Shown here in pieces: positions 12,641 to 21,170 of a stretch of 47,243 bases of DNA. Position 1 is the stretch's first letter, and every line of letters starts with the position of its first letter. Made by a program: the position numbers and the translations under genes. Source of the DNA: Altibacter sp. GTDB lineage: Bacteria > Bacteroidota > Bacteroidia > Flavobacteriales > Flavobacteriaceae. The notes under the pieces were generated by a model. That model was not told the origin of the DNA. It saw only the letters and a list, made by a program, of their open reading frames with translations, and searched no databases. The DNA lies in assembly GCA_002696485.1 (NCBI GenBank), contig NZTP01000037.1:1-47243 (forward strand), written 5' to 3'.

Positions 12641-15600
12641 ATGAGCACAAAATTTAAAGAATACAAAGGATTAGACCTTCCCAAACTGGGTGAAGAGGTA
12701 CTGGATTTTTGGAAACGTGAGAACATTTTCGAAAAGAGTATTTCTATTCGCGAAGGGGCCAAACCTTTTGTGTTCTTTGAAGGACCGCCCTCCGCAAACG
12801 GACTTCCGGGAATCCATCACGTCATGGCGCGTGCCATTAAGGATATCTTTTGCAGGTATAAAACACAAAAGGGATATAGAGTAGACCGAAAGGCCGGTTG
12901 GGATACACACGGACTCCCCATTGAATTAGGTGTAGAGAAGGAGCTGGGAATCACCAAAGAGGACATAGGCAAGAAAATCTCTGTAGAAGCGTATAATGAA
13001 GCCTGTAGAAAGGCTGTGATGCGATATACCGATGTATGGAACAAAGTAACCGAAAAGTACGGATACTGGGTAGATATGGAGGATCCCTATATTACGTACA
13101 AGTCCAAGTACATGGAAACCGTCTGGTGGTTGTTGAAACAGATCTACGACAAAGGGCTTCTATATAAAGGATATACCATTCAACCGTATTCTCCCAAAGC
13201 AGGTACCGGTCTTAGTTCACACGAGCTCAATCAGCCCGGGACCTATCAAGATGTAACCGATACTACCGTAGTGGCACAGTTTAAAGCCGTTCCGGAGACC
13301 TTACCCAATTTTCTTGCGGAGGTTTCTAACAATATTTGGTTCTTGGCGTGGACGACCACACCTTGGACCTTGCCCAGCAATACGGCCCTAACTGTAGGCC
13401 CTAAAATAGATTACGTATTGGTACAGACCTTCAATCAGTACACGTTCCTGCCTATCAATGTTGTGTTGGCCAAAAGTTTAGTCGCTAAACAGTTTGGGAA
13501 TAAGTACGAAGAAAAGCCTAATCGAGAGGTCTTGGAAAGTTACAAACAAGGTGATAAATTGATCCCTTATTTCATTGCAGCAGAGTTCAAGGGGATCGAT
13601 CTTGTTGGGATTCGTTACGAACAACTTCTGGATTTTGCACAACCGTACCATACCCCCGAAAATGCATTTCGCGTGATCCCCGGCGATTTCGTCACCACCG
13701 AAGATGGTACCGGAATTGTACACACGGCACCTACTTTTGGTGCAGACGATGCCAAGGTTGCAAAAGAAGCAACACCCGAAGTTCCACCACTCTTAGTGAA
13801 AGACGAGAACGGATCACTTGTTCCTCTTGTCGATTTACAGGGGAAATTCCGTCCGGAGATGGGCGAGTTTGCCGGCAAGTACGTTAAAAATGAATATTAT
13901 AACGATGAGGACATCCCGGAAAAGAGCGTCGATGTAGAATTGGCCATTAAGCTCAAGATCGACAACAAAGCTTTTCACGTTGAGAAATATACGCACAGTT
14001 ACCCTAACTGTTGGCGTACCGATAAACCTATCCTTTACTATCCGCTGGATTCATGGTTTATTAAAGTGACCGAGTTCAGGGATCGCATGTTCCAACTCAA
14101 TGAAAAGATCAACTGGAAGCCTAAAGCAACGGGAGAAGGTCGTTTTGGGAATTGGCTTGCCAACGCAAACGACTGGAACCTGTCCCGCTCACGGTATTGG
14201 GGGATCCCGTTGCCGTTATGGCGCACCGAAGACGGTAAAGAAGAGAAGATCATCGGTAGTGTGGAGGAATTGAAAGCCGAAATGAAGAAAGCCGTGGATG
14301 CCGGAGTAATGAAAGAAGATATCTTTAAAGAATTTGTGGTAGGGGATTTCTCTGAAGCAAATTACGAAAAGGTAGATCTTCATAAAAATATTGTCGATGG
14401 GATCGTTTTGGTTTCTGAAAGTGGTCTGCCCATGAAGCGCGAATCCGATCTGATCGATGTTTGGTTCGACAGTGGAAGCATGCCGTACGCACAATGGCAC
14501 TACCCATTTGAGAATAAAGAAAAAGTGGAGGAAATCTGGCGCAAAGCCGATTTCATCGCGGAAGGTGTCGATCAAACCCGAGGATGGTTCTACACACTCC
14601 ACGCGATCGCCACAATGATCTTTGACGATGTAGCTTATAAGAATGTGGTTTCAAACGGCCTTGTGCTGGATAAGAACGGCCAAAAGATGTCTAAACGCCT
14701 TGGAAATGCTGTTGATCCTTTTGAAACCCTGGATACGTATGGGCCGGACGCCACACGATGGTACATGATAAGCAATGCCAATCCGTGGGACAATCTTAAA
14801 TTTGACAGCGACGGAATTTCGGAGGTGCGTAATAAATTCTTCGGAACGCTGTATAACACCTACAGTTTCTTCAGTTTATACGCCAATTTAGATCGGTTTA
14901 GTTATTCCGAAGCAGATATTGCTATGGAACAACGACCGGAGATCGACCGCTGGATACTTTCAGAATTGAACACATTGGTGCAACGTGTGGATGAATACTA
15001 CGCCGACTTTGAGCCCACCAAAGCAACGCGGGCCATTAGTGAGTTCGTGCAAGAAAACTTGAGCAATTGGTATGTGCGCCTTAGCCGAAGACGTTTCTGG
15101 AAAGGGAGCTATGGAGAAGATAAGATTTCTGCGTACCAAACTTTATATACCTGTTTGGTCACCGTAGCGCAATTAGGAGCTCCCGTAGCACCGTTTTTTA
15201 TGGACCGTCTATACAAAGATCTTACTGCCGGAATTACAGCAAACGGAGAAGAATCTGTACATTTAAGTAACTTTCCGACGGCAAATGCGTCCTATATAGA
15301 CCGTGCGCTGGAACACAAAATGCAGCAGGCACAAACAATATCATCTTTGGTCTTATCGTTACGACAGCGCGAAAAGATCAAAGTACGACAACCGTTACAG
15401 AAGATCATGATTCCGGTTTTGAATGAAGCCTCCAGAAGTGAGATCGAGGCAGTTTCAGACCTTATAAAGTCGGAAGTGAATGTCAAAGAGATCGAATTGA
15501 TCGATGAGGGTTCCGGTATTTTGGTAAAAGAGATAAAACCCGATTTCAAGAAATTGGGGCCTCGTTTTGGTGCCGATATGAAAATGGTAGCACAGGCGAT

Positions 15601-16045
15601 CACCAATTTTGGTCAGGAGGAAATATTAATCTTAGAAAAAGAAGGAGTAATATCACTTTCTGTTAACGAAAAAAATATTACATTGACCCTCGATGACGTA
15701 GTGATACGATCTCAGGATATAGAAGGATGGTTGGTAGCAAATGCCAATGGAATTACCGTAGCATTAGACGTCACCATCACCCCGGATCTTAGAAATGAAG
15801 GAATTGCCAGAGAATTGGTTAACCGTATTCAGAACATGCGAAAAGATTCTGGTTTTGAAGTGACGGACAGGGTGGACGTAACCCTTCAGAAAGAAAAACA
15901 ATTAGAGACTGCGGTAACGCAGAATTTAGAGTATATTAAACAAGAAACCTTGACCGAGGTATTGCAATTTGAAGACGAGATAAGCAACGGGACAGAAATT
16001 GCTTTTGACGATATCGCAACCCGGTTACGAATTAAAAAACATTAA
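12641..16045 (+). CDS. ileS: Isoleucyl-tRNA synthetase, long eukaryote-like (type 2) form with GIHH signature
   Basis: This class I synthetase charges tRNA-Ile in the cytoplasm. The ATG at 12641 gives 1,134 residues, longer than the ~940 of E. coli IleRS and typical of the eukaryote-like clade. The KMSKS loop is K-M-S-K-R at 682-686. The CP1 editing domain has T-T-P-W-T-L-P-S-N-T and G-T-G-I-V-H-T-A-P with its conserved Asp pair after F-G-A. The first signature motif reads P-S-A-N-G-L-P-G-I-H-H (GIHH at 57-60) instead of the canonical H-x-G-H: the first and third residues are swapped. I recall that swap being described for mupirocin hyper-resistant type 2 IleRS. The C-terminal tRNA-binding region follows. 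The dksA-like gene begins three bases after the stop. Confidence 0.95.
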   Translation: MSTKFKEYKGLDLPKLGEEVLDFWKRENIFEKSISIREGAKPFVFFEGPPSANGLPGIHHVMARAIKDIFCRYKTQKGYRVDRKAGWDTHGLPIELGVEKELGITKEDIGKKISVEAYNEACRKAVMRYTDVWNKVTEKYGYWVDMEDPYITYKSKYMETVWWLLKQIYDKGLLYKGYTIQPYSPKAGTGLSSHELNQPGTYQDVTDTTVVAQFKAVPETLPNFLAEVSNNIWFLAWTTTPWTLPSNTALTVGPKIDYVLVQTFNQYTFLPINVVLAKSLVAKQFGNKYEEKPNREVLESYKQGDKLIPYFIAAEFKGIDLVGIRYEQLLDFAQPYHTPENAFRVIPGDFVTTEDGTGIVHTAPTFGADDAKVAKEATPEVPPLLVKDENGSLVPLVDLQGKFRPEMGEFAGKYVKNEYYNDEDIPEKSVDVELAIKLKIDNKAFHVEKYTHSYPNCWRTDKPILYYPLDSWFIKVTEFRDRMFQLNEKINWKPKATGEGRFGNWLANANDWNLSRSRYWGIPLPLWRTEDGKEEKIIGSVEELKAEMKKAVDAGVMKEDIFKEFVVGDFSEANYEKVDLHKNIVDGIVLVSESGLPMKRESDLIDVWFDSGSMPYAQWHYPFENKEKVEEIWRKADFIAEGVDQTRGWFYTLHAIATMIFDDVAYKNVVSNGLVLDKNGQKMSKRLGNAVDPFETLDTYGPDATRWYMISNANPWDNLKFDSDGISEVRNKFFGTLYNTYSFFSLYANLDRFSYSEADIAMEQRPEIDRWILSELNTLVQRVDEYYADFEPTKATRAISEFVQENLSNWYVRLSRRRFWKGSYGEDKISAYQTLYTCLVTVAQLGAPVAPFFMDRLYKDLTAGITANGEESVHLSNFPTANASYIDRALEHKMQQAQTISSLVLSLRQREKIKVRQPLQKIMIPVLNEASRSEIEAVSDLIKSEVNVKEIELIDEGSGILVKEIKPDFKKLGPRFGADMKMVAQAITNFGQEEILILEKEGVISLSVNEKNITLTLDDVVIRSQDIEGWLVANANGITVALDVTITPDLRNEGIARELVNRIQNMRKDSGFEVTDRVDVTLQKEKQLETAVTQNLEYIKQETLTEVLQFEDEISNGTEIAFDDIATRLRIKKH

Positions 16046-16048
16046 ATC

Positions 16049-16432
16049 ATGGCAGAAGAAACTAAAAATAGATACAGTGACGCTGAATTAGCGGAATTCA
16101 AGAAATTAATTCAAGAGAAGATCGAAAAAGCTAAAGAACAGCTTGAGTTGATCAAAAGTTCATATAAGAACGACAGCAACAACGGAACAGACGACACCTC
16201 GCCAACATTCAAAGCATTTGATGAAGGAAGCGAAGTAATGAGCAAAGAGGCAAATTCACAATTGGCGATCCGTCAGGAAAAATTTATTAGAGACCTTAAA
16301 AATGCATTGGTACGTATCGAGAACAAGACCTATGGGATTTGTCGTGTCACAGGGAAATTGATCAACCCGGACCGTCTTAGATTGGTGCCGCATGCTACCT
16401 TAAGCATTGAAGCCAAGAACATGCAAAAATAA
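16049..16432 (+). CDS. TraR/DksA family protein lacking the zinc-binding cysteines
   Basis: A 127-residue DksA/TraR-family protein: a long N-terminal coiled-coil hairpin (residues 10-90) and a C-terminal globular end. In the family's C4 zinc finger the pattern is C-x2-C then C-x2-C. Here only C98 remains (Y-G-I-C-R-V-T-G). The other three positions are T101, S119 and A122, while the surrounding frame (G-K-L-I, R-L, V-P-H-A-T) is intact. The fold has probably been kept without zinc, as in some other DksA homologues. DksA proteins enter the secondary channel of RNA polymerase and alter initiation. The ATG lies three bases after ileS, so the two form one operon, closed by a strong terminator. 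Confidence 0.88.
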   Translation: MAEETKNRYSDAELAEFKKLIQEKIEKAKEQLELIKSSYKNDSNNGTDDTSPTFKAFDEGSEVMSKEANSQLAIRQEKFIRDLKNALVRIENKTYGICRVTGKLINPDRLRLVPHATLSIEAKNMQK

Positions 16433-16455
16433 GTGTATAACAGCAACTAAATAAC

Positions 16456-16484
16456 AAGCCCTGTACATTGTCGGGGCTTTTTTT
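16456..16484 (+). terminator. Terminator after the ileS operon, abutting the next start codon
   Basis: AAGCCCTG (16456-16463) pairs with CGGGGCTT (16472-16479) around an eight-base loop and leads into a run of seven T ending at 16484. The ATG of the next gene is at 16485, immediately after the T-run. Confidence 0.85.
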
Positions 16485-17114
16485 ATGATTCGAACTGTCC
16501 TATATATAATCCTTTTTTCGTGTGCCGCAAGTACTTTGACAGCGCAAAAGATACTTGAAAAGGAATGGGCTGCGACAGGAATGCACAGCGTGATTTTACA
16601 GAGCGATGTGCTCTATAACGTGCAGATCTTTTCTGAAGAAGTAAATACCATTAGCTTACTCACCACGATCGAAGGAGAAACCTTCGAAAATGTTTTGATC
16701 GAAGCCACAGAAAAAGCCGGGGTTTTGCATCTATCTTTGGGATATTCGCCATTTTTCATCCCTGAAAATGATAAACTGGCCGCTCATAAGGTGTTGGGAA
16801 TTGAAATGGTACTTAGGGTGCCCAAAGATTTCAGCGTCTCAGTGCAATCGGCTTTGGCATCGGTAATGGCCAAAGGAACATTTACTCATTTGGAGGTTGC
16901 GCTAGCGCAAGGTGATTGTGAGGTGTTTCAGTTTTTGGGGAATGCAACACTCCAAACCTTGACCGGAGCGATTATGGTCTATGCCAAGCAGGGTGTTTCA
17001 GGTATAGCTACTTCGCAAACGGGGGAGGTCCTTAACGTACTTCCGGCGAACGGAGATTATAAGATCCATGCCGAAAGTCGTACCGGTACGATTCAACTGC
17101 TACAAACCAAATAA
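16485..17114 (+). CDS. Secreted beta-rich protein of unknown function (DUF4097-like)
   Basis: A 209-residue exported protein: signal peptide M-I-R-T-V then a hydrophobic core, with cleavage near T-L-T-A-Q (about residue 21). The mature part is a repetitive beta pattern with short strands (V-I-L-Q-S-D, V-L-H-L-S-L-G, M-V-L-R-V-P, S-V-S-V-Q-S-A-L-A-S-V, L-N-V-L-P-A-N-G-D-Y-K) that suggests a right-handed beta-helix like DUF4097 adhesin-type proteins. I see no catalytic motif. The start codon directly follows the T-run of the preceding terminator, so no ribosome-binding site can exist within its own leader unless transcription begins upstream of the hairpin. It separates the ileS/dksA pair from lspA. 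The fold guess is moderate; function is unknown. Confidence 0.65.
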   Translation: MIRTVLYIILFSCAASTLTAQKILEKEWAATGMHSVILQSDVLYNVQIFSEEVNTISLLTTIEGETFENVLIEATEKAGVLHLSLGYSPFFIPENDKLAAHKVLGIEMVLRVPKDFSVSVQSALASVMAKGTFTHLEVALAQGDCEVFQFLGNATLQTLTGAIMVYAKQGVSGIATSQTGEVLNVLPANGDYKIHAESRTGTIQLLQTK

Positions 17115-17120
17115 TATTAC

Positions 17121-17128
17121 TATTTTTG
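17121..17128 (+). promoter_or_regulatory. -7 box of lspA with hairpin in the leader
   Basis: TATTTTTG fits TAnnTTTG and lies 54 bases upstream of the lspA ATG. The leader contains GACCGT (17138-17143) and ACGGTC (17153-17158), which could form a six-base-pair hairpin near the 5' end of the transcript. No -33 TTG is seen at the expected distance. Confidence 0.45.
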
Positions 17129-17181
17129 TGCACTTTGACCGTCCAATTGAAAACGGTCCTTGGACATAAATAAAACCTGCA

Positions 17182-17808
17182 ATGTCTTTAAAAAAAGCTA
17201 CCATCATCATTTTATTGGTCCTGTTAATAGACCAAATATCGAAAGTCTACATTAAAACTCACTTTGTACTAGGAGATGAAATTAAGGTGTTCGATTGGTT
17301 TCGAATTCTTTTTGTTGAGAATGAAGGGATGGCGTGGGGAGCTAAGATCCCCGGCACCTACGGAAAACTGTTCCTTACCCTTTTTAGATTGGTAGCCATT
17401 GTAGGTATTGGATATTGGTTATGGGATTCTGTTCGAAAGCATGCATCACGTATACTCATTGTTTCTGTTTCGTTGATCTTTGCAGGTGCCTTCGGAAACA
17501 TTATCGATTCGGTCTTTTATGGGATCATCTTTAGCGATAGCCACCATCAAGTTGCTTCTTTCATGCCCGAAGCAGGAGGCTACGGTACCCTGTTTCATGG
17601 GAAGGTGGTCGATATGCTGTATTTCCCGCTTTGGAAAGGATATTTACCGGAATGGATCCCTTTTTGGGGTGGGGATTATTTTACCTTCTTCGAACCGGTA
17701 TTCAACATCGCCGACTCCAGCATTAGCATTGGGGTTGCACTGCTCATTATTTTCAACAAACGTGCTTTTCCCGCTAAAAAAGAGACAGAAGAATCCATTA
17801 AGGAATAA
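17182..17808 (+). CDS. lspA: Lipoprotein signal peptidase (signal peptidase II)
   Basis: A 208-residue inner-membrane aspartyl protease that removes the signal peptide from prolipoproteins after lipidation. Four membrane helices are visible. The conserved blocks are D-Q-x-S-K at 17-21, V-E-N-E-G-M-A-W-G in the first loop, G-N-I-I-D, then G-K-V-V-D-M and F-N-I-A-D-S, which carry the two catalytic Asp. Between N-I-I-D and V-V-D-M there is an extra ~35-residue loop (F-S-D-S-H-H onward) compared with the E. coli enzyme, common in Bacteroidota. Many lipoproteins in this window (2897, 3627, 32024, 43177) would be its substrates. It converges on the PAS kinase gene. Confidence 0.93.
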   Translation: MSLKKATIIILLVLLIDQISKVYIKTHFVLGDEIKVFDWFRILFVENEGMAWGAKIPGTYGKLFLTLFRLVAIVGIGYWLWDSVRKHASRILIVSVSLIFAGAFGNIIDSVFYGIIFSDSHHQVASFMPEAGGYGTLFHGKVVDMLYFPLWKGYLPEWIPFWGGDYFTFFEPVFNIADSSISIGVALLIIFNKRAFPAKKETEESIKE

Positions 17809-17833
17809 AGGAATTCGCAAGGGCTACTACAGC

Positions 17834-18982
17834 CTATTGAGCAAAGCGAATGGTAAATGTAGTACCAATATTTACGGCACTTTCCACATCAATGACACCT
17901 TGCAGAGCCTCTACTTGATTTTTGGTGATAAAAAGGCCAACTCCCGCACCGTTCTCTTTGAAATGAAACGTCTCATAGATTTGAAATAATCGATCTCCAA
18001 AACGTTCGAGGTCAATTCCCAGGCCGTTGTCCTTTACCATAAGGTTAGTATGACCTTGTTCGTCCTTATAGGTGCATATATCGATCACCGGTTTTCGGTT
18101 AGGGTGTTTGAACTTTATGGCATTGGTAATAAGATTGTGGAAGATACTCTCCATATAGGCCGGTATATAAGGAATTTCAGGCACTTCCGAAAAATCTGAG
18201 AAAATCTCCGTTTCCGAAGTAAAGATGGTGTTTTGTATAGCGTGCATGACGCGCAAAAGTGTTTCCCGAAAGGACACCACTTTCTTATCATCTCCCGCTT
18301 TAACCTGAATGGCAACAATTTCGTTAAGGTGACGAATGGTAGTTGTTATATTTTCTGAAATTTCATTCAAATTTTGTTTCAGCTCCTTTTCTTCCTCTAC
18401 AGATTCGGCCGTGGCCAACAATTCAGCGGTTAACTGAAGATTACTTGCATGCGATCGCAAATTGTGCGACACCGTGTTAGCAAAATTGAATAAACGTGTG
18501 TTTTGGGATTCGATCACCTTCAATGAATTTTTCAGATCCAGTTCTTTTTCCTTTGCTTCGGAAATATCCTGAAAGACTCCGCGAAACCCAATAACTCCAT
18601 TTCGATCATTGAATACAGCCTTGCCAATCGCTCGAGCCCAAAATTCTTTTCTATCGTAAGTAAGCATCTTCACCGTACCTTTGTACGATTTTCCGGTTGC
18701 AGCGCCTTGAAATGCTTTCAGTACAGCCTCTCTATGGTCCTCAGCAAAGAAATCCAGTGCTCCGTTAAGGGATGCTTTGTAGTCTGAAGGAGTACGCAGA
18801 ATGCGTCGTGCTTCGGGGTCGAGAAAACTGGTTTTTTCCTGAAAGTCAACACTAAAACCGCCTGCCGCTGTTAATTGTGCGATTTCTTTATAATAGAAAT
18901 CGTCAACAGGGGGCGTTGGTTTGGGGGTATTCTGGGTATCTTTAATGAGAATTTTACTTCTCTTTTGAGCCAAAAAATTCAT
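17834..18982 (-). CDS. Soluble PAS-domain sensor histidine kinase
   Basis: A 382-residue histidine kinase with no membrane segment, hence cytoplasmic. The N-terminal ~40 residues are a polar linker. A PAS domain with PAC motif spans about 45-143 (ending G-V-F-Q-D-I-S-E-A-K). A coiled linker and the dimerisation helix follow, with the phospho-acceptor H173 in V-S-H-N-L-R-S-H. The HATPase domain has the N-box N-L-I-T-N-A-I-K-F, D-N-G-L-G-I-D, and G-A-G-V-G-L-F-I. The class is the H-N-L-R type common in flavobacteria. No response regulator is adjacent, so it is an orphan kinase. The ligand of the PAS domain is unknown; no haem- or flavin-binding Cys/His pattern stands out. Confidence 0.88.
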   Translation of the reverse strand: MNFLAQKRSKILIKDTQNTPKPTPPVDDFYYKEIAQLTAAGGFSVDFQEKTSFLDPEARRILRTPSDYKASLNGALDFFAEDHREAVLKAFQGAATGKSYKGTVKMLTYDRKEFWARAIGKAVFNDRNGVIGFRGVFQDISEAKEKELDLKNSLKVIESQNTRLFNFANTVSHNLRSHASNLQLTAELLATAESVEEEKELKQNLNEISENITTTIRHLNEIVAIQVKAGDDKKVVSFRETLLRVMHAIQNTIFTSETEIFSDFSEVPEIPYIPAYMESIFHNLITNAIKFKHPNRKPVIDICTYKDEQGHTNLMVKDNGLGIDLERFGDRLFQIYETFHFKENGAGVGLFITKNQVEALQGVIDVESAVNIGTTFTIRFAQ

Positions 18983-19074
18983 TAATTAGTTAGATTTCAA
19001 AGGCGAAATATAACAATATTTTTATTACATGTAAGTAAAATCTTTCAAAATTCCTACAATCTCCTACAAATCGT

Positions 19075-19473
19075 TCATTCGCTTATATTTCTAAAAATCC
19101 AAAAAAACAGCACACATCCTATATAGATATATAAGAATATCTTATTGTAAAACAAGGAAATACGTCGTTCTGTGCTGAAAAGGTAGTTATAAACTTTGTT
19201 ATAGATGCCGTACATCAATAGCGGTAAAGAGAGCACAAGCAATGGGTTCAAGCTAAAAGCAGCTGCAATATGTCCGTGCAGCAGGTGATGGATGGCTCGC
19301 TGTGAACCACATCCCGGGCATAGGAATCCGGTGAGGTGATGAAAGGGACAGGGCAAAAAGAAAGCATGTTCAGACGGATCGAAGGTATGGTATACCCACA
19401 ATAGTCCTGCCAGTAGCACAATCAACAATGCTACCTTATATAGTTTTATAGGATGCAAAGAGGACACCTCCAT
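19075..19473 (-). CDS. DUF2752 membrane protein
   Basis: A 132-residue membrane protein with about three helices. The DUF2752 signature is present: C-P-F-H-H-L-T-G-F-L-C-P-G-C-G-S-Q-R-A-x-H-H-L-L-H-G around residues 42-67, with a cluster of three Cys and several His. The family is widespread, uncharacterised and usually this short. The Cys/His cluster near the membrane surface suggests metal or disulfide chemistry, but this is not established. It stands alone, downstream of the 5-formyl-THF cyclo-ligase gene on the same strand with a 124-base gap. No clear promoter box is seen there. Confidence 0.85.
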   Translation of the reverse strand: MEVSSLHPIKLYKVALLIVLLAGLLWVYHTFDPSEHAFFLPCPFHHLTGFLCPGCGSQRAIHHLLHGHIAAAFSLNPLLVLSLPLLMYGIYNKVYNYLFSTERRISLFYNKIFLYIYIGCVLFFWIFRNISE

Positions 19474-19597
19474 AGATCGAAGAAAATAAGTTATAAGAAT
19501 TCAGCTGCAAACACATTCCCCATGTTTATTCCGGAGAACACTTTAAAGGAACGGTTCGGGTTTTTACAAAGCGACGGCTTATTTTCAGCTAAAGATA

Positions 19598-20167
19598 CTA
19601 GGTTTTACCAAAAGAATAGACATGGTGTGGCGTCACACAATAATGAAGGGGTACATCCATAGACTCTGAAACGATATCAGCTTCGGGCTCAAAGAATGAA
19701 AGACCTACAAAAATGGTTTGAGGAGCACATTGAGCTAAGAATCTATCATAAAACCCTTTTCCGTATCCTATTCGGTGACCTTGCCTGTCAAAAGCCAAAA
19801 GCGGTACGAATACCACCTCTATTTGTTGAGGCAGGAGTTCGATCCCTTCGGTGGGTTCCGGGATTCCGTAACGGGAAATGCGCAGTGGGGTATTTTCCTG
19901 TAAAAGAAAATGCTTCATATCCCCCGAACTAAAATCAGATTTGGAGACGATCACACTTTTGTCCCTTCCTTGAATAATGTGTAACAAGTATTCAGTGTTC
20001 ACTTCCTTCTTTTCAGTAATAGACAGAAAAAGATGGAAATAATTCTTCTCCCAAACAGGAAGGGTAAGACAATTATTTGCGATGGCAATGCTTAGAGTTT
20101 CAATTTCTTCGGAAGCAAGCGCCTCGCGCCGCAATCGATACCTGTGTCGAAGCTCTTCTTTGCTCAT
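19598..20167 (-). CDS. 5-formyltetrahydrofolate cyclo-ligase
   Basis: A 189-residue cytoplasmic enzyme that converts 5-formyl-THF to 5,10-methenyl-THF using ATP. The family motifs are present: K-E-E-L-R-x-x-Y/R-R-x-R-R-E at the start, the S-x-F-x-S-G-D-M region, V-F-V-P-L-L-A-F-D, and the nucleotide loop R-I-G-Y-G-K-G-F-Y-D-R-F-L. Length is normal. The start ATG overlaps the stop of the aspartoacylase-like gene by four bases (ATGA), so it is the last gene of the minus-strand rimK operon. A folate enzyme here may be a chance passenger of operon architecture rather than part of the modification system. Confidence 0.9.
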   Translation of the reverse strand: MSKEELRHRYRLRREALASEEIETLSIAIANNCLTLPVWEKNYFHLFLSITEKKEVNTEYLLHIIQGRDKSVIVSKSDFSSGDMKHFLLQENTPLRISRYGIPEPTEGIELLPQQIEVVFVPLLAFDRQGHRIGYGKGFYDRFLAQCAPQTIFVGLSFFEPEADIVSESMDVPLHYCVTPHHVYSFGKT

Positions 20168-21168
20168 TCGTGATCCATTTCTTCCGGAGGTGTTGTCGCC
20201 GAATCTATTGTAGAAATATGAAAGATCGCATCTCCTTGATGTACAATGGGTGCGTGGTTCACGTTAATTATATAGCCTTCATTGGGCGCCCGAACCTTAA
20301 ACCGCTTGGTGCCGTACGGATCTGTGATCGTGGCTAGAAACTCATCCTTTTGGACCAATTTATTGCATTCGATCTTCACGTGAAGTAATCCGCTTTTTTG
20401 GGCACGGATCCATTTGCTTTTTTCTATAAGAACGGTTTCTGAAGTCACTTCCGGAACGGCATGCTTCGGATTAAGCATGTCCATATGATTTAGAAATCTC
20501 AGGACCCCTTCAACGCCCTGTCGTACGATATGCTTGTTGCTGTCTAATGATTTTCCGCCTTCAAAGAGTAGAATAGGGATGTTCATTTTTGCACAGGTCG
20601 TTCTGAAGGATTTGTCAATATTAGCAGAAAGTACGGTAAAAGGAGCATTAAAGACCTTTGCAAGTTGCATTAATTGTTCGTCTTGGGGTCGCACGCGCAC
20701 TTGTGGCGCATTGAATCTACTGGCGCCTCCTGTGTGAAAATCGAGACAGTAATCAATATGCGGAAGGATCTTTTTGGTTAGTTGGTACGCGACACGACTT
20801 GCTAAAGAACCTGTTTTCGTTCCCGGAAAAACCCTGTTTAAGTCACGACCGTCCGGAAAGGCACGATCTGCATTGAGAAAACCAAAAATATTGAGAATAG
20901 GGATACAAATGATTGTTCCGCGCTTTGGGCGATTCATTTTTTTCGCAATGATCTGTCGTACGATCTCTACGCCGTTGATCTCGTCACCATGAATACCCGC
21001 CGTTAATAAGACCACCGGACCCGGAACTTTAGCGCGTTCAATGATAATAGGGATTTCTACCTTGGTGGCCGTGTATAATTTGGCAATACTGAAATCGATC
21101 GTCTTACTTTCACCCAAACCAATGGTGTGACCAAGAATACTAAGTTCGTTGTTGCCCTTTGTAGTCAT
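20164..21168 (-). CDS. Succinylglutamate desuccinylase/aspartoacylase-type zinc hydrolase
   Basis: A 334-residue M14-fold amidohydrolase. Zinc ligands are H60 and E63 (A-G-I-H-G-D-E) and H145 (D-F-H-T-G-G), and the catalytic Glu is likely E203 (L-F-E-G-G-K-S). The substrate-binding R-D-L-N-R-V-F-P-G motif is near 108-116. The C-terminal ~90 residues form the beta domain of the AstE/AspA family. Members hydrolyse N-acyl amino acids or remove C-terminal or acyl groups. Located three bases after rimK and in one operon with a RimB-like protease, it may remove amino acids added by RimK or process the free products. That link is inferred from gene order. The true substrate cannot be read from sequence. 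Confidence 0.85.
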   Translation of the reverse strand: MTTKGNNELSILGHTIGLGESKTIDFSIAKLYTATKVEIPIIIERAKVPGPVVLLTAGIHGDEINGVEIVRQIIAKKMNRPKRGTIICIPILNIFGFLNADRAFPDGRDLNRVFPGTKTGSLASRVAYQLTKKILPHIDYCLDFHTGGASRFNAPQVRVRPQDEQLMQLAKVFNAPFTVLSANIDKSFRTTCAKMNIPILLFEGGKSLDSNKHIVRQGVEGVLRFLNHMDMLNPKHAVPEVTSETVLIEKSKWIRAQKSGLLHVKIECNKLVQKDEFLATITDPYGTKRFKVRAPNEGYIINVNHAPIVHQGDAIFHISTIDSATTPPEEMDHE

Positions 21169-21170
21169 AA

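Noticed and set aside
14216-14602. 128-residue minus-strand ORF within ileS
   Set aside because: It overlaps a conserved catalytic region of IleRS, has no recognisable motif and no promoter box.
17480-17989. 169-residue plus-strand ORF running from lspA into the PAS kinase gene
   Set aside because: It covers parts of two well-supported genes and its composition is not protein-like. It is a chance open frame.
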